Below are positions 1-10,166 of a stretch of 64,000 nucleotides of DNA, piece after piece (within the stretch, counting starts at the first letter, position 1; each line of letters begins with the position of its first letter). The notes beneath the pieces were generated by a model. That model did no database searches, was not told where the DNA came from, and saw nothing but the letters and a program-made list of their open reading frames with translations. The DNA lies in the NCBI GenBank assembly GCA_024196135.1, contig JAMQCK010000062.1, forward strand, positions 44,178 through 108,177, given 5' to 3'. The stretch is from Pleurotus ostreatus/Saccharomyces cerevisiae fusant. Its lineage: Eukaryota; Opisthokonta. The translations under genes were made by a program, and so were the position numbers.

Positions 1-363
1 CGCTCTTTCCATCGTCGTGCGCCCCGGATGTCAGCTCTCTCGAGCACTACAAGCGCGAGGTCGGGTCTCAGGCGCAGACTCAGGCATCACTGAAGCGAAG
101 GAAAATTACACCTTCCGATTCTCCCAGGCCGTTCTCCTGCTCGCTATGTTCGAAGACATTCACGCGGAAGAAGAACCTCGATGGTGTGTCCAATATAAAT
201 CTCACTTCTGCCCAATGCTTATTCTCGCGTAGATCACAAACTTAGGCACGAGAATAATAGGCAATTTGTTTGCTTCGTCATGTACTGCCTATCGCGCTTC
301 AATACGAAGGGCGATCTCGCCAGACATGTCAAGATCGTGCATCGACTCAGATTGCTCTGGTGA
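1..363 (+). CDS. C2H2 zinc-finger protein, 3' end (5' partial)
   Basis: Two exons are visible: 1-183, entering in frame at base 3, and 233-363 ending in TGA. The intron 184-232 has GT and AG ends. The spliced product ends in two adjacent C2H2 fingers: CSLCSKTF followed by H-x3-H (Cys-x2-Cys-x12-His-x3-His), and CFVMYCLSRF followed by H-x4-H (Cys-x4-Cys-x12-His-x4-His). The intron lies inside the first finger. A basic stretch (KRRK) precedes the fingers and could be a nuclear localisation signal. Paired C-terminal fingers are common in fungal DNA-binding transcription factors; target and function are not recognisable. The protein stops eight residues after the last finger histidine. The start lies outside the window. 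Confidence 0.8.
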
Positions 364-1317
364 AGGTAGGACCATTGACATTCAGCCTTGGCGCATTCCC
401 TGACTACCGTTTTTAGCAGCTGTTTCTCTTCGTTAAATCTCGTTCGCCTGACCCGCTCTGATGCGCTTCTTGTGCTACTGTATATCCTATGGACCTGATT
501 TTTGTGGTTTGTTATAATCTTATCGCCGCGATTGAATTGTGTACGAGCGCGATCTTCGATTGTATGCTGTAGCTAATAATACTAGCAGTCGAAGAGCGCC
601 TGTCGAAGCTGGGCATCGTATCGTGACCTGGCTTCATGAAGGTACGTATAACTCACTGAATGACAGACAATCTGTAGGGAGGGTAGAGCGGCAGCGACCG
701 TCAAGCGTCTTCGGTGATCGTACGGAACTGCTTGTCTGCGCCTTCGCAGGCCTTACCTCTTTTGGTCAGTTTGGATCACTTCCTTTGCCCCAATCTGTGG
801 GCACAGTCATCCTTTTCTCTACTGAATGCCCCACCAGAGTCCCCACGTCGTCTTCCGGAATCATGTTTAACGAGTTATGGCTTTCGTGGCGCCGCTGTAT
901 GACAAGCTGAATGATACTTCTCGAGCATGCAACGCGCGTGGCCCGATAATTTCGCTCTCAACACGTTGTCGGTTTCTCGGTCTTGTACGTTGTCGGTATC
1001 CGCAGCCTTGACTGCACCTCGTTGTAATCGTTCACAGACCCAGTCGGGAGAGCAACGTTCCGTGGCGAGCTTGCAGTCGGTGGTCGCTTCCCGAGTGCTA
1101 CATGCACGAAATCTGTGGCTCATGAGGTGCGTCGCATTTTTTTTCCTCGACAACTCACTGTCGGTTCAAGCACCAGCCATGTCCAAGGCAATAGTCCGAT
1201 AATCGTTGTCTGCCTTGTCGGTACTGGGATCGTTGTCGTCTGTCGTCAATCTTGATATAGCTGGTTGGGCTGGTACATAAACCATGCCTCCCCTCGCCAG
1301 ACCTCTCTCAGGACGCT
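364..1317. other. intergenic, no gene seen
   Basis: The short open frames here lack splice logic or recognisable domains. The stretch from about 960 to 1250 repeatedly carries TTGTCGG-like octamers. Otherwise it presumably holds the terminator of the upstream zinc-finger gene and the promoter of the next one. Confidence 0.5.
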
Positions 1318-3000
1318 ATGTCATACTCCGTATACGCGCCACGAGCTTCGTCGCCGAGAGCTGAGGAGCTTCAATGCCTCTACGACGCATACAAATGGCC
1401 CTCGTCGTATGCGTATGATCAGCCGCCGCTCCGTCACGCCCCTTCATCCTCGCATGGAAGTCTTCGCTCCGCGGTCGCACCTACTGGAGGTGCCTTCCCT
1501 GAGGCTCCTGAACAGACCAACTTCGGGGAGGAGCTTCGGTCGTGGCCAGTTCAGTCCAGAGGTTCGTCCTGCGGTCATTCAACATCTCATACCTAATGTT
1601 GCCTGCGCCCAGATTCTTATGGTCTCGTCAACGGGGGTTGGTTCGATGGTAGCGCTTATCCAGAGAACGCGCAAGCGGCAGCAGCTCATAGTAGGTTCAC
1701 AATGGCGACCTCAGTCTCAACCCGCCCTAACGAGCACAGCTTGGCAGAGTCCGGGGAGCGAGTTTCTCGCTGACCACTGCTCCCCCAACCAATCCAACAT
1801 CCCCTCTTGGGACGGGCAAAACTGGCTCTCCCCCTACGGCGTTCCCGAGGTGTACTGGCGTAAGGACACGATGGGCAGCATCACTCGGGTCGCTGGGCCA
1901 AGCTATGGTCCTCGAGTCAACGCGACCGGCGGCATCGATCCCTCCACCTTCCCTTCACCCGCCAGCGCTCTCAGGCCAGCGAGCCGTCCTTCCCTGAACC
2001 CCGTATACTATACCCATTCATTGCACGCCATTGACGAGCACATTGATCCTCTTTACACCGGTGCTAACGACTTCATGTCGCGCACTCCTGGGCACGTAGA
2101 CGGGATGGCCGATGCACAGCTTGCTTCCGGGCCTGCATCGTTCGTCTCGCAGGACAAGTACCATACCGATGGGCATGTCGCCATTAGGCCTGGCGGCGGG
2201 CCATTTGACTCGGCTCTCGTCGATGGCCTTGTCGAGACCTTCAACAACGCGAGTGGCTTTTCACCAGCTTCGCAATTCCCCGTCAACATGCAGGTCGCCG
2301 CAGACGTCGGCCTTGACAGCCAAATCCTTATCCATCCCTCCTTTTCCGTGCCTTCGACGATGCAAACCAACGGGGCGCATGTCAGCGGACTCAACGGCAG
2401 CGCTGATCACTCTTGCTCCGTCGCTGCGTCAGAGAGCCCACCCTACACCTCTCCATCGCCGATCGCGACAAGCTCGGCGGCGGTTACACCCTGCGCCATG
2501 CCTACGGACCCGCCTCTTCAAATCAAACGCCCAACCGTGTCGACGGACGGCCGAATGCGTGGCGCGAGCAAACGCCGCACCAGTCTTGCGAACGTCGTTT
2601 GCCCTATACCCTCCTGTGGAGCCGTTTTCACCAGGAAGGCGCATCTCAAAGGTAAGTCCTTCCAGGCCTGCATGGGGGTCGGCCCATAAATGATGTGGTG
2701 GTCGCAGAACATATGCAGGCGCACGAAGACAAGAGGGCGTACATCTGTCCAATGGAATGCTGCCGCAAGACGGGGTTCAATACATATGGGAACCTCAAGA
2801 GTCATCTGCAGCGTATTCATAAGTGCGTGCGCCTACGTTTTCCATAAAACTATTGAACTGAGGCCAGTTCAGACTTCGAATGCGGAAGGGTGCCGATGGC
2901 CTCCCCGTATATACGAATCTTCAGGCTCCCGGTCATGCACCGTAGTTATATCATTCCTCGAATTGCCGCAATGCTGATATGTGGACCGCTTGCGATGTGA
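1318..3000 (+). CDS. C2H2 zinc-finger transcription factor
   Basis: Five-exon model: 1318-1561, 1613-1690, 1740-2651, 2708-2822, 2868-3000. It gives 494 codons with every junction in phase. The intron 1691-1739 has a CTAAC branch-like site. Most of the protein (residues 1 to about 430) is low-complexity Ser/Pro/Ala-rich sequence, as in fungal regulators. Two fingers sit at the end: CPIPSCGAVF...H-x3-H, whose histidine half is supplied by the exon starting at 2708, and CPMECCRKTGF...H-x4-H. As in the preceding gene, an intron interrupts the first finger, so the two genes may be tandem paralogues, but only the finger region can be compared. The last exon (2868-3000) is the least certain part. 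A DNA-binding regulator is inferred; no target is known. Confidence 0.75.
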
Positions 3001-3146
3001 CTTACCATTGCGATGAGTGTCGACGACCGTGCATTACTCTGCTCATTGATTCAGGACTGGCTGTCGAAATTGTCTAAGCTCTTGAATATATTTTTCAGGA
3101 CGACGCCGCGTATGAGACAAAGCGCCTCGCGCGATTGTTACATTAT

Positions 3147-4179
3147 CTAACTTGCCTCTTCGGCCTCCGCTCCCTCGCTATCCTCGCTATCTTCGTCATC
3201 TTCGATAGGTAAAATCTTGTACTCTCGATACTTCTTGATACGCGGAGGTCCTGCGAACGGACGAGCCGGGAGTTGCAGTCGCAAGAGGATGGTTTTCCCG
3301 ACGACGAAGTCGACAATGGAGCCATCGTCGGCGCAGAAGGTCTCGGTGGCCCCTTCTGGCCATTCGGATTTCTTGAGGTCGAAGCAACAGCCCTCCTCTA
3401 TCGAGGCGAGACGGATCTTGTCACCATCGTCATAGGAGTAAATCTTCAAGTTGGAAGGCCGCAGTTGAGGCTTGCCGGTTTTATTGTCCATGAAGTTCCA
3501 GCAGACGAGTCGTGTGTTATCCAGGCAGCCAGTCCAGAGACGTATGTGGTACGTGCGGCCGGGTATCGGGATATCACGAATGGAGGGGTCGTCGGGACGA
3601 GGAGTTCCCTGCAAAGATTATCGTTAGACACCGCACGTAGATTGGTGCCAGCGACGTACCCCAATGACATCGGCCTTCTCGGATAACACTCGCATGAATT
3701 TCCTTCCTAGCTCGACGCTGCCAAACTCGGCCATGTGCGACGCATCCACCATCTCCTCGCTCCAGTTCACAAGGCGCTCCTGTCCTTTGTGTGAGGTGAC
3801 TGGGGCACCCGGTTGAATCGCGGTGCCCTGCGGGATGGCATGATTCTGCATGTAGCTGTAGTGACTGGCATAGACAGGCGCTTCTGCGCCCTCGGGCAGA
3901 GTCCCGTTCAACGCTTGTCTCATCCTAGCACTGGCTGCAGCGAACTCCGGGGAAGTCAGATCAGTAGGAACGTGGCCTGGCACTGTACAGGTCCGATACA
4001 GTTCTTCAAGCTCGCTCAAAGGCTGAGGCTTCGCCTTGGGTTTACGCTGCTGGTTCTGAAAGTGGCTCGCTTTGGGTGTTTTACGCTTCGCATGGTAGCG
4101 AACGGCCCCGGAGTGCTCGTGCGCCTTCAATGCGTTGCCTGGCACGGCGAACAGTCGTATTGGTCCTTTCTATAGGCAT
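3147..4179 (-). pseudogene. orphan two-exon family, copy A (frameshifted near N-terminus)
   Basis: Exon 1 is 4179-3660, the intron 3659-3609, exon 2 3608-3147 (TAG). It belongs to the same unrecognised family as the genes at 4526, 8046, 44340, 45925 and 61976. The ATG at 4179 opens a frame (MPIERTNTTVRRARQR) matching the basic N-termini of copies B and C. That frame runs into a stop, while the rest of exon 1, from about 4130 down, continues in another frame that has no ATG. Exon 1 is 520 nt, not a multiple of three. I therefore infer a one-step frameshift between about 4131 and 4085. Downstream the body is well kept: CTVPGH, PVYASHYSY, FGSVELGRKF, RLWTG, GPPRIKKYREYKILP and an acidic Asp/Glu tail. 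It may be a pseudogene, an assembly error, or translated from a later ATG. Confidence 0.75.
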
Positions 4180-4283
4180 GATAAAAGCAAGCAGCGTCTT
4201 GTGAGGTGTCGAGCGAGCAGTTGTTGATGGTTGAGAGCAAGAAGCGTTTTGATGCCGCGGTGGCAAATTCCCGCGGAAATATA

Positions 4284-4324
4284 CACGTGATCACAAGCGC
4301 ATTTCCTTTTTTGTCACAATAGCC
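4284..4324 (-). promoter_or_regulatory. shared upstream module, copy A
   Basis: On the minus strand it reads GGCTATTGTGAC, then AAAAAAGGAAA, then TTGTGATCACGTG, 105-145 bases upstream of the copy A ATG. The same order of blocks occurs upstream of copies B, E and F. The remaining intergenic sequence (4180-4525) shows nothing else. Confidence 0.55.
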
Positions 4325-4525
4325 ACTCAACCCCTTCGTGGCAATTGCAACTCGTTTGTGCTCAGTAATCCCTCCATATACAGCACATCTTACGCGTGAA
4401 ATGCCTATTTCTGTCCTGCCGTAGCCCTTTACTTGCGGGAGTCGGGAACTGCTGCGAGCACAGAGAGTTTGTTGTCATTCGCAAGTGGTACAGTATGCTT
4501 TAAGCGCGTCGCGCAAAAGTAGAAT

Positions 4526-5594
4526 TCAGTGTTCCTCTTCCTCGTCACCGCTGTGCTTCTCGCCCTCCTCCTCGTCATCCTCGTCGTCCTCAATAGGCAA
4601 GATCTTGTGCTCCCGATACTTCTTGATGCGCGGAGGTCCTGCGAACGGACGAGACGGCAGCTGTAGTCGCAAGAGCATGGTCTTTCCGATGATAAATTCG
4701 ACGACAATACCGTCCTCAGCGCAGAACGTCTCTGTCGCGCCTTCCGGCCACTTGGACTTCTTCAGATCGAAGTTGCAGCCTTCCTCCAACGAGACAAGGC
4801 GTGTTTTCTCGCCTTCAAAGTGAGCGTAGATCTTCAGGTTGGATGGCCGCAGTCGAGGTTTGCCGGTCTTGCTATCGATGAAGTTCCAGCAGACTAGTCG
4901 CGATTGATCCATGCCACCGGTCCATAGTCGGAGGTGGTACGTGCGGCCGGGAATTGCGATGGTGCGAATGGATGGATCGTCCGGGCGGGGCGTCCCCTGA
5001 GAGGTGCACTTATTAGACAACGACAGCCCAGCACAAGCGATATATTTGACGCACCCCAATGGTGTCCGCATTCTCGGTAACATGACGCAGCCACTTCCTC
5101 CCCAGCTCAACGCTGCCGAATTCTGCCAAAAGCGCGAGGTCCGTCGTCTCCTCACTCCATAGAATATTGCGTTTTGTGCCTCCGTTCGAAGTCGCCGGGG
5201 CGCCGGCCGGGATGACGGTACCCTGCGGGATGCGATACTGTTCGGGGAGGTAGCTGTAGTGACTTGCGTAGACGGGCGGTTCTGTGCCCTCGGGTAGAGT
5301 CCCGTCCCAAGCCTGTTCCATTCTCGTGCAGGCCGCGTCAAACTCGGGAGTGTCCAGGTCGCCGACGACGTGACCTGGTACGACGCAAGACAGAAACATC
5401 TGCTCGTACTCGCTCACAGGTTCAGAATCGGTGTTGTTCTTTCTCTGCTTCGCTGGAGGAGGTTCTGATGAAACTGTCTTCTGCTTCGTGGAGTGGCGGA
5501 CAACCCGCTCCTCGGGAGCATTTGAGTGTCCGACGCGCGATTGCACGCGCTGCCTAGCTTGACGCGTCACTTGATTTGCTCCTTCTTTGGGCAT
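4526..5594 (-). CDS. orphan two-exon family, copy B (intact)
   Basis: Exon 1 5594-5055, intron 5054-4997 (GTGCGT...AG), exon 2 4996-4526 (TGA); 336 residues. I do not recognise the family. Visible layout: a basic N-terminus (MPKEGANQVTRQARQR...), a Cys block SCVVPGH near residue 70, PPVYASHYSYLPEQYRIPQG, a WSEETTD...FGSVELGRKW block ending exon 1, then GTPRPDDPSIR, IPGRTYHLRLWTG, a C-W motif, WPEGATETFC, RPFAGPPRIKKYREHKILP and a strongly acidic tail. There is no signal peptide or membrane segment; the basic start and acidic end would suit a nuclear or nucleic-acid-associated protein, which is inference. The intron lies after the Ile-Gly dipeptide in every copy. It lies in the same orientation as copy A below it and the DJ-1/PfpI gene above it. 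Confidence 0.85.
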
Positions 5595-5700
5595 AGCAGC
5601 AGCAAGTGGCAGCTAGTGAGACGTTGGAAGAACGCGGTGTTGAAGGTCGAGAGGAAGTGCCGAGCCAGCCTTTGATGACTACGTTCTGCGGCAATCATTT

Positions 5701-5754
5701 CACGTGTATGTCTCCCACGATGTCACAAAGCTTTCCTATTCTGTAACAACAGCC
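5701..5754 (-). promoter_or_regulatory. shared upstream module, copy B
   Basis: Minus strand: GGCTGTTGTTACAGAATAGG, AAAGC, TTTGTGACATCG, then CACGTG further upstream; 107-160 bases before the ATG at 5594. It matches the block order at copies A, E and F with a few changes. Confidence 0.5.
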
Positions 5755-5814
5755 GCGCAGCCTCTTCCCACTCTTACTCTTACTTGCTTGTGATCAGTAC
5801 TACAGATTTCTTTC

Positions 5815-6649
5815 CTAGACCAAGCCATGAACGGCCGCAAACTCATCATCGTCCTGATCCTTCGCGCGCATCTCTAGCCCCATCTGAATCATCTTCGCCG
5901 CAGGCTCACCCGCAAGCTGCGCAACGAAGGCGTTGGCCATATCCATGCCTGTGATTGTTCGTCAGCGCCCTGACATAATTCGCGTTGTCTGCAAAGGAGT
6001 GCACGACAACAAGCACTCTCCAAGTCTCACTCACCTGCAGTAACACCCGAGCTCGTCCAGAACTTGCCGTCGACGACCCAGCGAGCGCGCGCGACCCAGT
6101 CAATGTTGCGCGAGGCCGTATCCGCGACCATGGCCTTGAACATGAACTTGTTGCCCGTGGCGCGCTTGCCGTCGAGGGCGCCCGTGCGCGCAAGGATCCA
6201 GGAGCCCGTACACACGGTCAGCACATACTTTGCGCCGGGAACCTGGCGGACGAGGAAATCCGTCAACTCCTGCGGGACGTCCGGCGGGCCTGGAAGATAC
6301 GTTAGCTCGGCCATTCACAGCCTCTCATCGCCCCTCCCGCGCCCTCAAAGCAGCCCAACTTACCTCCCGGTATCAACAAAATATCAAAGTGCTCCTTCGC
6401 CTCCCCATAGGTCTTATCTGGCGTCATCCGCGGGCCCGCCTCGCCAGAAAAGCCCGGCGCCACGGGCTCGAGCGTGTGCGAGAGGTATACGAAGGGCCCG
6501 AGCGTGGGCAGGGCGTCCGCTTGCTCCTTGAAAATGAAGGGCTTGACTTTGTCGGAGAGCGCGGCGAGGAACTCGATGGGGCCCTGATAGTCGAGGGCGG
6601 TGAGCTTGGGGTAGAGGCAGACGGCGACAGAGAGGGATGGGGAGGACAT
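5815..6649 (-). CDS. DJ-1/PfpI-family protein (isonitrile hydratase-like), copy a
   Basis: Exons 6649-6364, 6289-6035 and 5948-5815 give 224 residues. Family marks: LDYQGPIEFL near the N-terminus (the LDxxGPxE signature of the ThiJ/PfpI isonitrile hydratase-like branch) and VCTGSWILA, the nucleophile elbow with the likely catalytic Cys. GKRATGNK follows, as usual in this branch. Members include isonitrile hydratases, glyoxalase-like enzymes and stress proteins, so the substrate is open; a cytosolic soluble enzyme is expected as there is no signal peptide. Compared with copies at 10678 and 42988 it has lost one intron exactly: its 255-nt middle exon equals their 84 + 171. TATA-like CATATAAACC lies about 110 bases upstream. 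It sits between the MPE1 remnant and orphan copy B, all on the minus strand. Confidence 0.85.
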
Positions 6650-7209
6650 GGTGGTGGGCTTTGAATGAAGAGGTGCGAGGTTTTGTTTCTGAGGATGAGG
6701 GATTGAAAGTGCGACGAGTTGGCGCTGGCGGTTTTGAGTATAGACGAAGATGAGGGGGTTTATATGGTCGTCCCTCCCCGCGTTCTAACGCCGGTGCGAG
6801 ATCGCCAACTGTATACCCATCACCTGCCTATCACCAGCAGGTCAGATTCTGAACAACGGCGGGCACCCATGCCCGAGTCCAAGTCGTGTGGTCGTCTGCC
6901 GCGCCGCTGCGCGTCAGTGCGGCAGCAGCGACGTCGAGTCGCCCGTGGGCATTTCTCGTGAAAGGTATTGCTTGAAGCGCAGTCTATGACGCTTCTCGGA
7001 GGAGTTCGAATCACGACTTGGGGAGGTCCCGCAACTCCCCGAGGACGTGTACGCCCTCCGCGGAGGCGGTCGGGGTGATGCGCTACTCGGTGGTGGAGGT
7101 CTAGAGGTTGTTGTCAACGATACGCCAAATAACGTAGCTTCTTGTGATGCCGGGAGGCTGCGCGTCGTACCGGCAGCACCCAAAGTCGGGGACAGGTAGG
7201 TGTTATGAA
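6650..7209. repeat. intergenic; segment duplicated from/to 11577-12060
   Basis: From the DJ-1 start codon upstream, this stretch aligns by eye with the region upstream of the second DJ-1 gene. Both have GAGGGGGTTTATATG (plus strand), a CCTATCACCAGCA block, CATGCCCGAG, and TTTCTCGTGAA...GTATTGCT in the same order. So the duplication that made DJ-1 copies a and b extended at least 400 bases upstream. No gene is supported here. Confidence 0.55.
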
Positions 7210-7630
7210 GCTGCCTGGAGGTGAGGAACGTTCAGGCTGAGCATCTACTTGGCATCTGCATCATCCGCTCGAGCTCGGAACCGGTGAGGCTGCCGGGGAC
7301 GACCCGGGTCTGGCAGGTTGGTTGGACGAAGACAGATTTGCGCTGGGTGGAAATTACTGACCTGTTCCCCATCTTCGGAATCTTCTCTCCTTTCTCGCCC
7401 TCGTCATTTCTAATCTCCTCGATGGTACGCTCGATGTAGTCCCACACCCGCGTCCGCACAGGTTTGTCGCCGAGTAGCTTGTCAAGTGACGAAGCTTCTT
7501 CCCGCAGCTCGGGCAGATGAAGTCGCGCTGCGTCCGGATACACTCCTCGCATCACGAGTGCCGCGACGGAGGGAGCGGATACATACCACAAGCTGGCAGT
7601 GGCTCTGCCGGTCGTGCTCAACGACGACGG
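7210..7630 (-). pseudogene. MPE1 fragment (decayed duplicate)
   Basis: Read on the minus strand this matches part of the intact MPE1 gene at 40091-42156: the second half of the RING-like domain (DFICPSCGKK region, here mutated), SLDKLLGDKPVRTRVWDY, IERTIEE, and after an intron-like gap PGSLTGSELE. The gap corresponds to the intron at 41560-41613 and still has a GTCAGT donor and CAG acceptor, so the copy arose from DNA, not from mRNA. The DWNN domain, zinc knuckle and Gly-rich tail are missing, frames are broken, and an insertion follows the QM block. Similarity fades above about 7600. Confidence 0.8.
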
Positions 7631-7689
7631 CACGGCTGCCCCATGTACCACCAGTTGCTCCCGCGTCTGCGCTAACATTGTTTTGAGGG

Positions 7690-7841
7690 ATGACCCATCG
7701 TTATCCGCGCAGACTCCTGACTCTTCTGCTTGTCCTCGAGGATTCCTTCCGGCTCCGCGAACTGACTGATCTTCGTCTCGAGCTGCGCGAGCGTGTGGGC
7801 GAACAATTGCTAGGATTGATCATTTAGCGATTTCATAGTCT
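7690..7841 (-). pseudogene. coding-like fragment of unknown origin
   Basis: On the minus strand an open stretch of about 44 residues with strong GC bias at third positions (HTLAQLETKISQFAEPEGIL, then EDKQKSQESAR) reads like a coiled-coil exon. It does not belong to MPE1, which it adjoins, and has no start codon or partner exon in view. I cannot name the parent gene. It is best taken as a captured exon piece in a rearranged area. Confidence 0.3.
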
Positions 7842-8045
7842 GACAGTGTTTCGTAGGGTACAGCCAGGTACCCATTTACATCCGTTTGCAGCGTATATAC
7901 TTGAAAGCGAGCTCGATAGCTGATAAATATATGGACAAGATATCGTGAGTAGATTGCCGGCACGCGCAGCATGCAACAGCACTGGGAGGTCAACCGTCAG
8001 CATACGGCGAAGGGCCACTGTATGACTGACTCACGCACCTGGCGT

Positions 8046-9125
8046 TCATTCCTCCTCTTCCTCGTCGTCGTTCGCTGCCTCGCCTTCCTCCTCCTCGCTA
8101 TCGTCCTCGTCATCTTCGATGGGTAATATTTTGTACTCCCGATACTTCTTGATGCGCGGAGGTCCGGCGAACGGACGAGACGGTAGTTGTAATCGCAGGA
8201 GGGTGGTTTTTCCAATCATGAAGTCGACGACGGTGCCGTCTTCGACGCAGAAGGTCTCGGTGGCCCCTTCTGGCCACTCGGACTTCTTGAGGTCGAAGCG
8301 GTAGCCTTCCTCTAACGAGGCGAGACGCGTCTTCTCGCCATCACAGTAGCCGTAGATCTTGAGGTTGGTGGGTCGTAGCCTGAGCTTGCCGGTTTTGGTG
8401 GTGATGAAGTTCCAGCAGACCAATCGTGATTGATCCATGCCACCAGTCCACAGGCGGATGTGGTACGTACGACCAGGAATCGGGATTTCGCGAATAGACG
8501 GGTCGTCCGGGCGGGGTGTGCCCTACGTAATAACACCGTCAGACAACTGCGTCGTATGGGAACATAATTTGTGACGCACCCCGATGGTATCTGCACCCTC
8601 AGTAACAGAACGCAGCCACTTCCTCCCCAGCTCAACGCTACCAAACTCAGCCAGCAGCGCGAGATCCGTCGTCTCCTCGCTCCAGTTGATGTTGCGCGAG
8701 GTGCCACCGTGCGAGGTCACCGGGACACCTGGCGGAATGACGGTACCCTGCGGGATGCGATACTGCTCCGGTAGATAGCTGTAGTGTGTGGCGTACACGG
8801 GCGGTTCCGTGCCCTCCGGTAGAGTACCTTCCCAGGCCTGTTCCATTCTCCTGCAGGCCGCATCGAACTCGGGAGTATCCAGATCGGTGACGACGTGCCC
8901 TGGCACTACGCAAGACAAGAACCTCTTCTCGTACTCGCTAAGGGGCGGCGAGGAGGCTCTCTTCTTGGCAGACTTCTTGGATGGCTTGCGGGTTTTGGCG
9001 GCCTGTTTGTTTGCAGGAGCAGCCGCGACCGACTTCTGCGAAGCCTTTCTGGCAACTACTTCATCGGAACGCTGAGCGCGTTGCCGCGCCTGGCGTGTTA
9101 CTCGAGTGGTCTCGTTCTTGGGCAT
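8046..9125 (-). CDS. orphan two-exon family, copy C (intact)
   Basis: Exon 1 9125-8580, intron 8579-8523, exon 2 8522-8046 (TGA); 340 residues. The start at 9125 (MPKNETTRVTRQARQR) is chosen because it aligns with the MPK starts of copies B, D, E and F; the frame stays open farther upstream. Lys/Arg-rich residues 10-55 (KKSAKKR) are followed by CVVPGH, PVYATHYSYLPEQYRIPQG, WSEETTDLALLAEFGSVELG, then in exon 2 GTPRPDDPSIREIPIPGR, RLWTG, WPEGATETFC, GPPRIKKYREYKILP and a long Glu/Asp tail. It is closest to copy B. Function unknown. Same orientation as the DJ-1 gene at 10678-11576, with a hypothetical gene between. Confidence 0.85.
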
Positions 9126-9602
9126 CGGGATGCAAGAAGTGATGGAGGGGTGCGCGGAGTAGGTTGAAAACCAGTCGTGAGATGAAGGTAGGTGGAGAAT
9201 CGTGATAAGCCGCCTCGAGCGTTTGTGATGCATCAAAACAAACACACGACCACAATCAACAAATCGGTCACGTGATCTCTCAGACGCTGTCCCCCACTTC
9301 TTAGGTCCTCGTTCGTCGCTCACCAGCACGCTATACATATATTCGTCTGAGCTCTGAAATTGAAAGTTCCGCAAACATAACATTTATAGTACATATGAAA
9401 ATTCATGTGTTCGAGAAGAGGTGATCAGTCCGATTACGATTGGAGGTGGCGAAGCGCTGACTGCTGATGTGCAGACCCGCGGCTTCTCGTCCGGTAGTCA
9501 ATGGCAAACTGACGACTATATATCAGCAACCACACAGGAAGACAATTACTGATGTATTCTCACCTAATCTTGGACGAACATTGGGCCGAGTTCAGCGCGA
9601 GC
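9126..9602. other. intergenic, promoter of copy C
   Basis: About 100-150 bases upstream of copy C (9221-9276) are a TTTGTGATGCATCA near-palindrome, a CCACAATC block and GTCACGTGATC. These echo elements of the module before the sister copies but in a looser arrangement. No gene is seen. Confidence 0.4.
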
Positions 9603-10166
9603 TCAGTATCCAGCTCGCCAATTCTGCACCTGCGTGGACCACACTAGGTTGCGAAACGATCGCTTGGCAATTGCAGGGCGATCGATTTTGGCCAATATAG
9701 CGGTGCCCCGTCGCGTATGCTTATAATAATGCATTTTGCGGTTGCGATGAATCATCGTCGCTCGGATTTTGTGGTGCCAGCGAAGGGTGAAGCCGTATGC
9801 TAACACCGGAGGGCGCGGAGCACCGTTCGCGAGGGGAGGGTTGAGGTCTGGTACCAAGCGATGGTGCGCTTGCAAAATGACCACTGGTGGCGCAGGCCCT
9901 AGCGGCGGCCACCTTCCAAAATCGCGAACGACGACGGGCGGCGGAAGCGGATGAGGGCGCCATTCCAGCTGGCCCACTTGCGGGTTCATCCGATAAGACT
10001 CTCTGTACATGAAGACAATCCTTCCCGCCATGCATTGCGACACGAGTCGGTCCGCCCCCTGAAGCGGCGTTCCGTTCTGTTGGATGCGCTTGTTGAACAT
10101 GATGTCAGTCTGTGCACGACCGACGCAGAATTTGCCGGTGGCTCCGAGCATGCCGTTGCGTCCCAT
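9603..10166 (-). CDS. hypothetical protein, possibly 5'-incomplete
   Basis: An open frame of 187 residues from the ATG at 10166 with coding-like third-position GC bias (MGRNGMLGATGKFCVGRAQ...). The middle is Pro-rich (PHPLPPPVVV, GPAPPVV) and the C-terminus is basic (HRNRKMHYYKHTRRG). No domain is recognised. The frame stays open 45 bases above the ATG and candidate donor sites lie near 10290 and 10330, so an upstream exon is possible. It sits between orphan copy C and DJ-1 copy b, same strand. It could be a chance frame. Confidence 0.35.
   Translation of the reverse strand: MGRNGMLGATGKFCVGRAQTDIMFNKRIQQNGTPLQGADRLVSQCMAGRIVFMYRESYRMNPQVGQLEWRPHPLPPPVVVRDFGRWPPLGPAPPVVILQAHHRLVPDLNPPLANGAPRPPVLAYGFTLRWHHKIRATMIHRNRKMHYYKHTRRGTAILAKIDRPAIAKRSFRNLVWSTQVQNWRAGY

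Noticed and set aside
3624..4145. GTG at 4145 as a start for orphan copy A
   Set aside because: Nuclear fungal genes rarely use GTG, and the paralogues show that the true N-terminus is in the frame of the ATG at 4179.
8523..9383. Longer N-terminus for orphan copy C (start near 9383)
   Set aside because: The extra 86 residues have no counterpart in other copies and would cover the promoter module.
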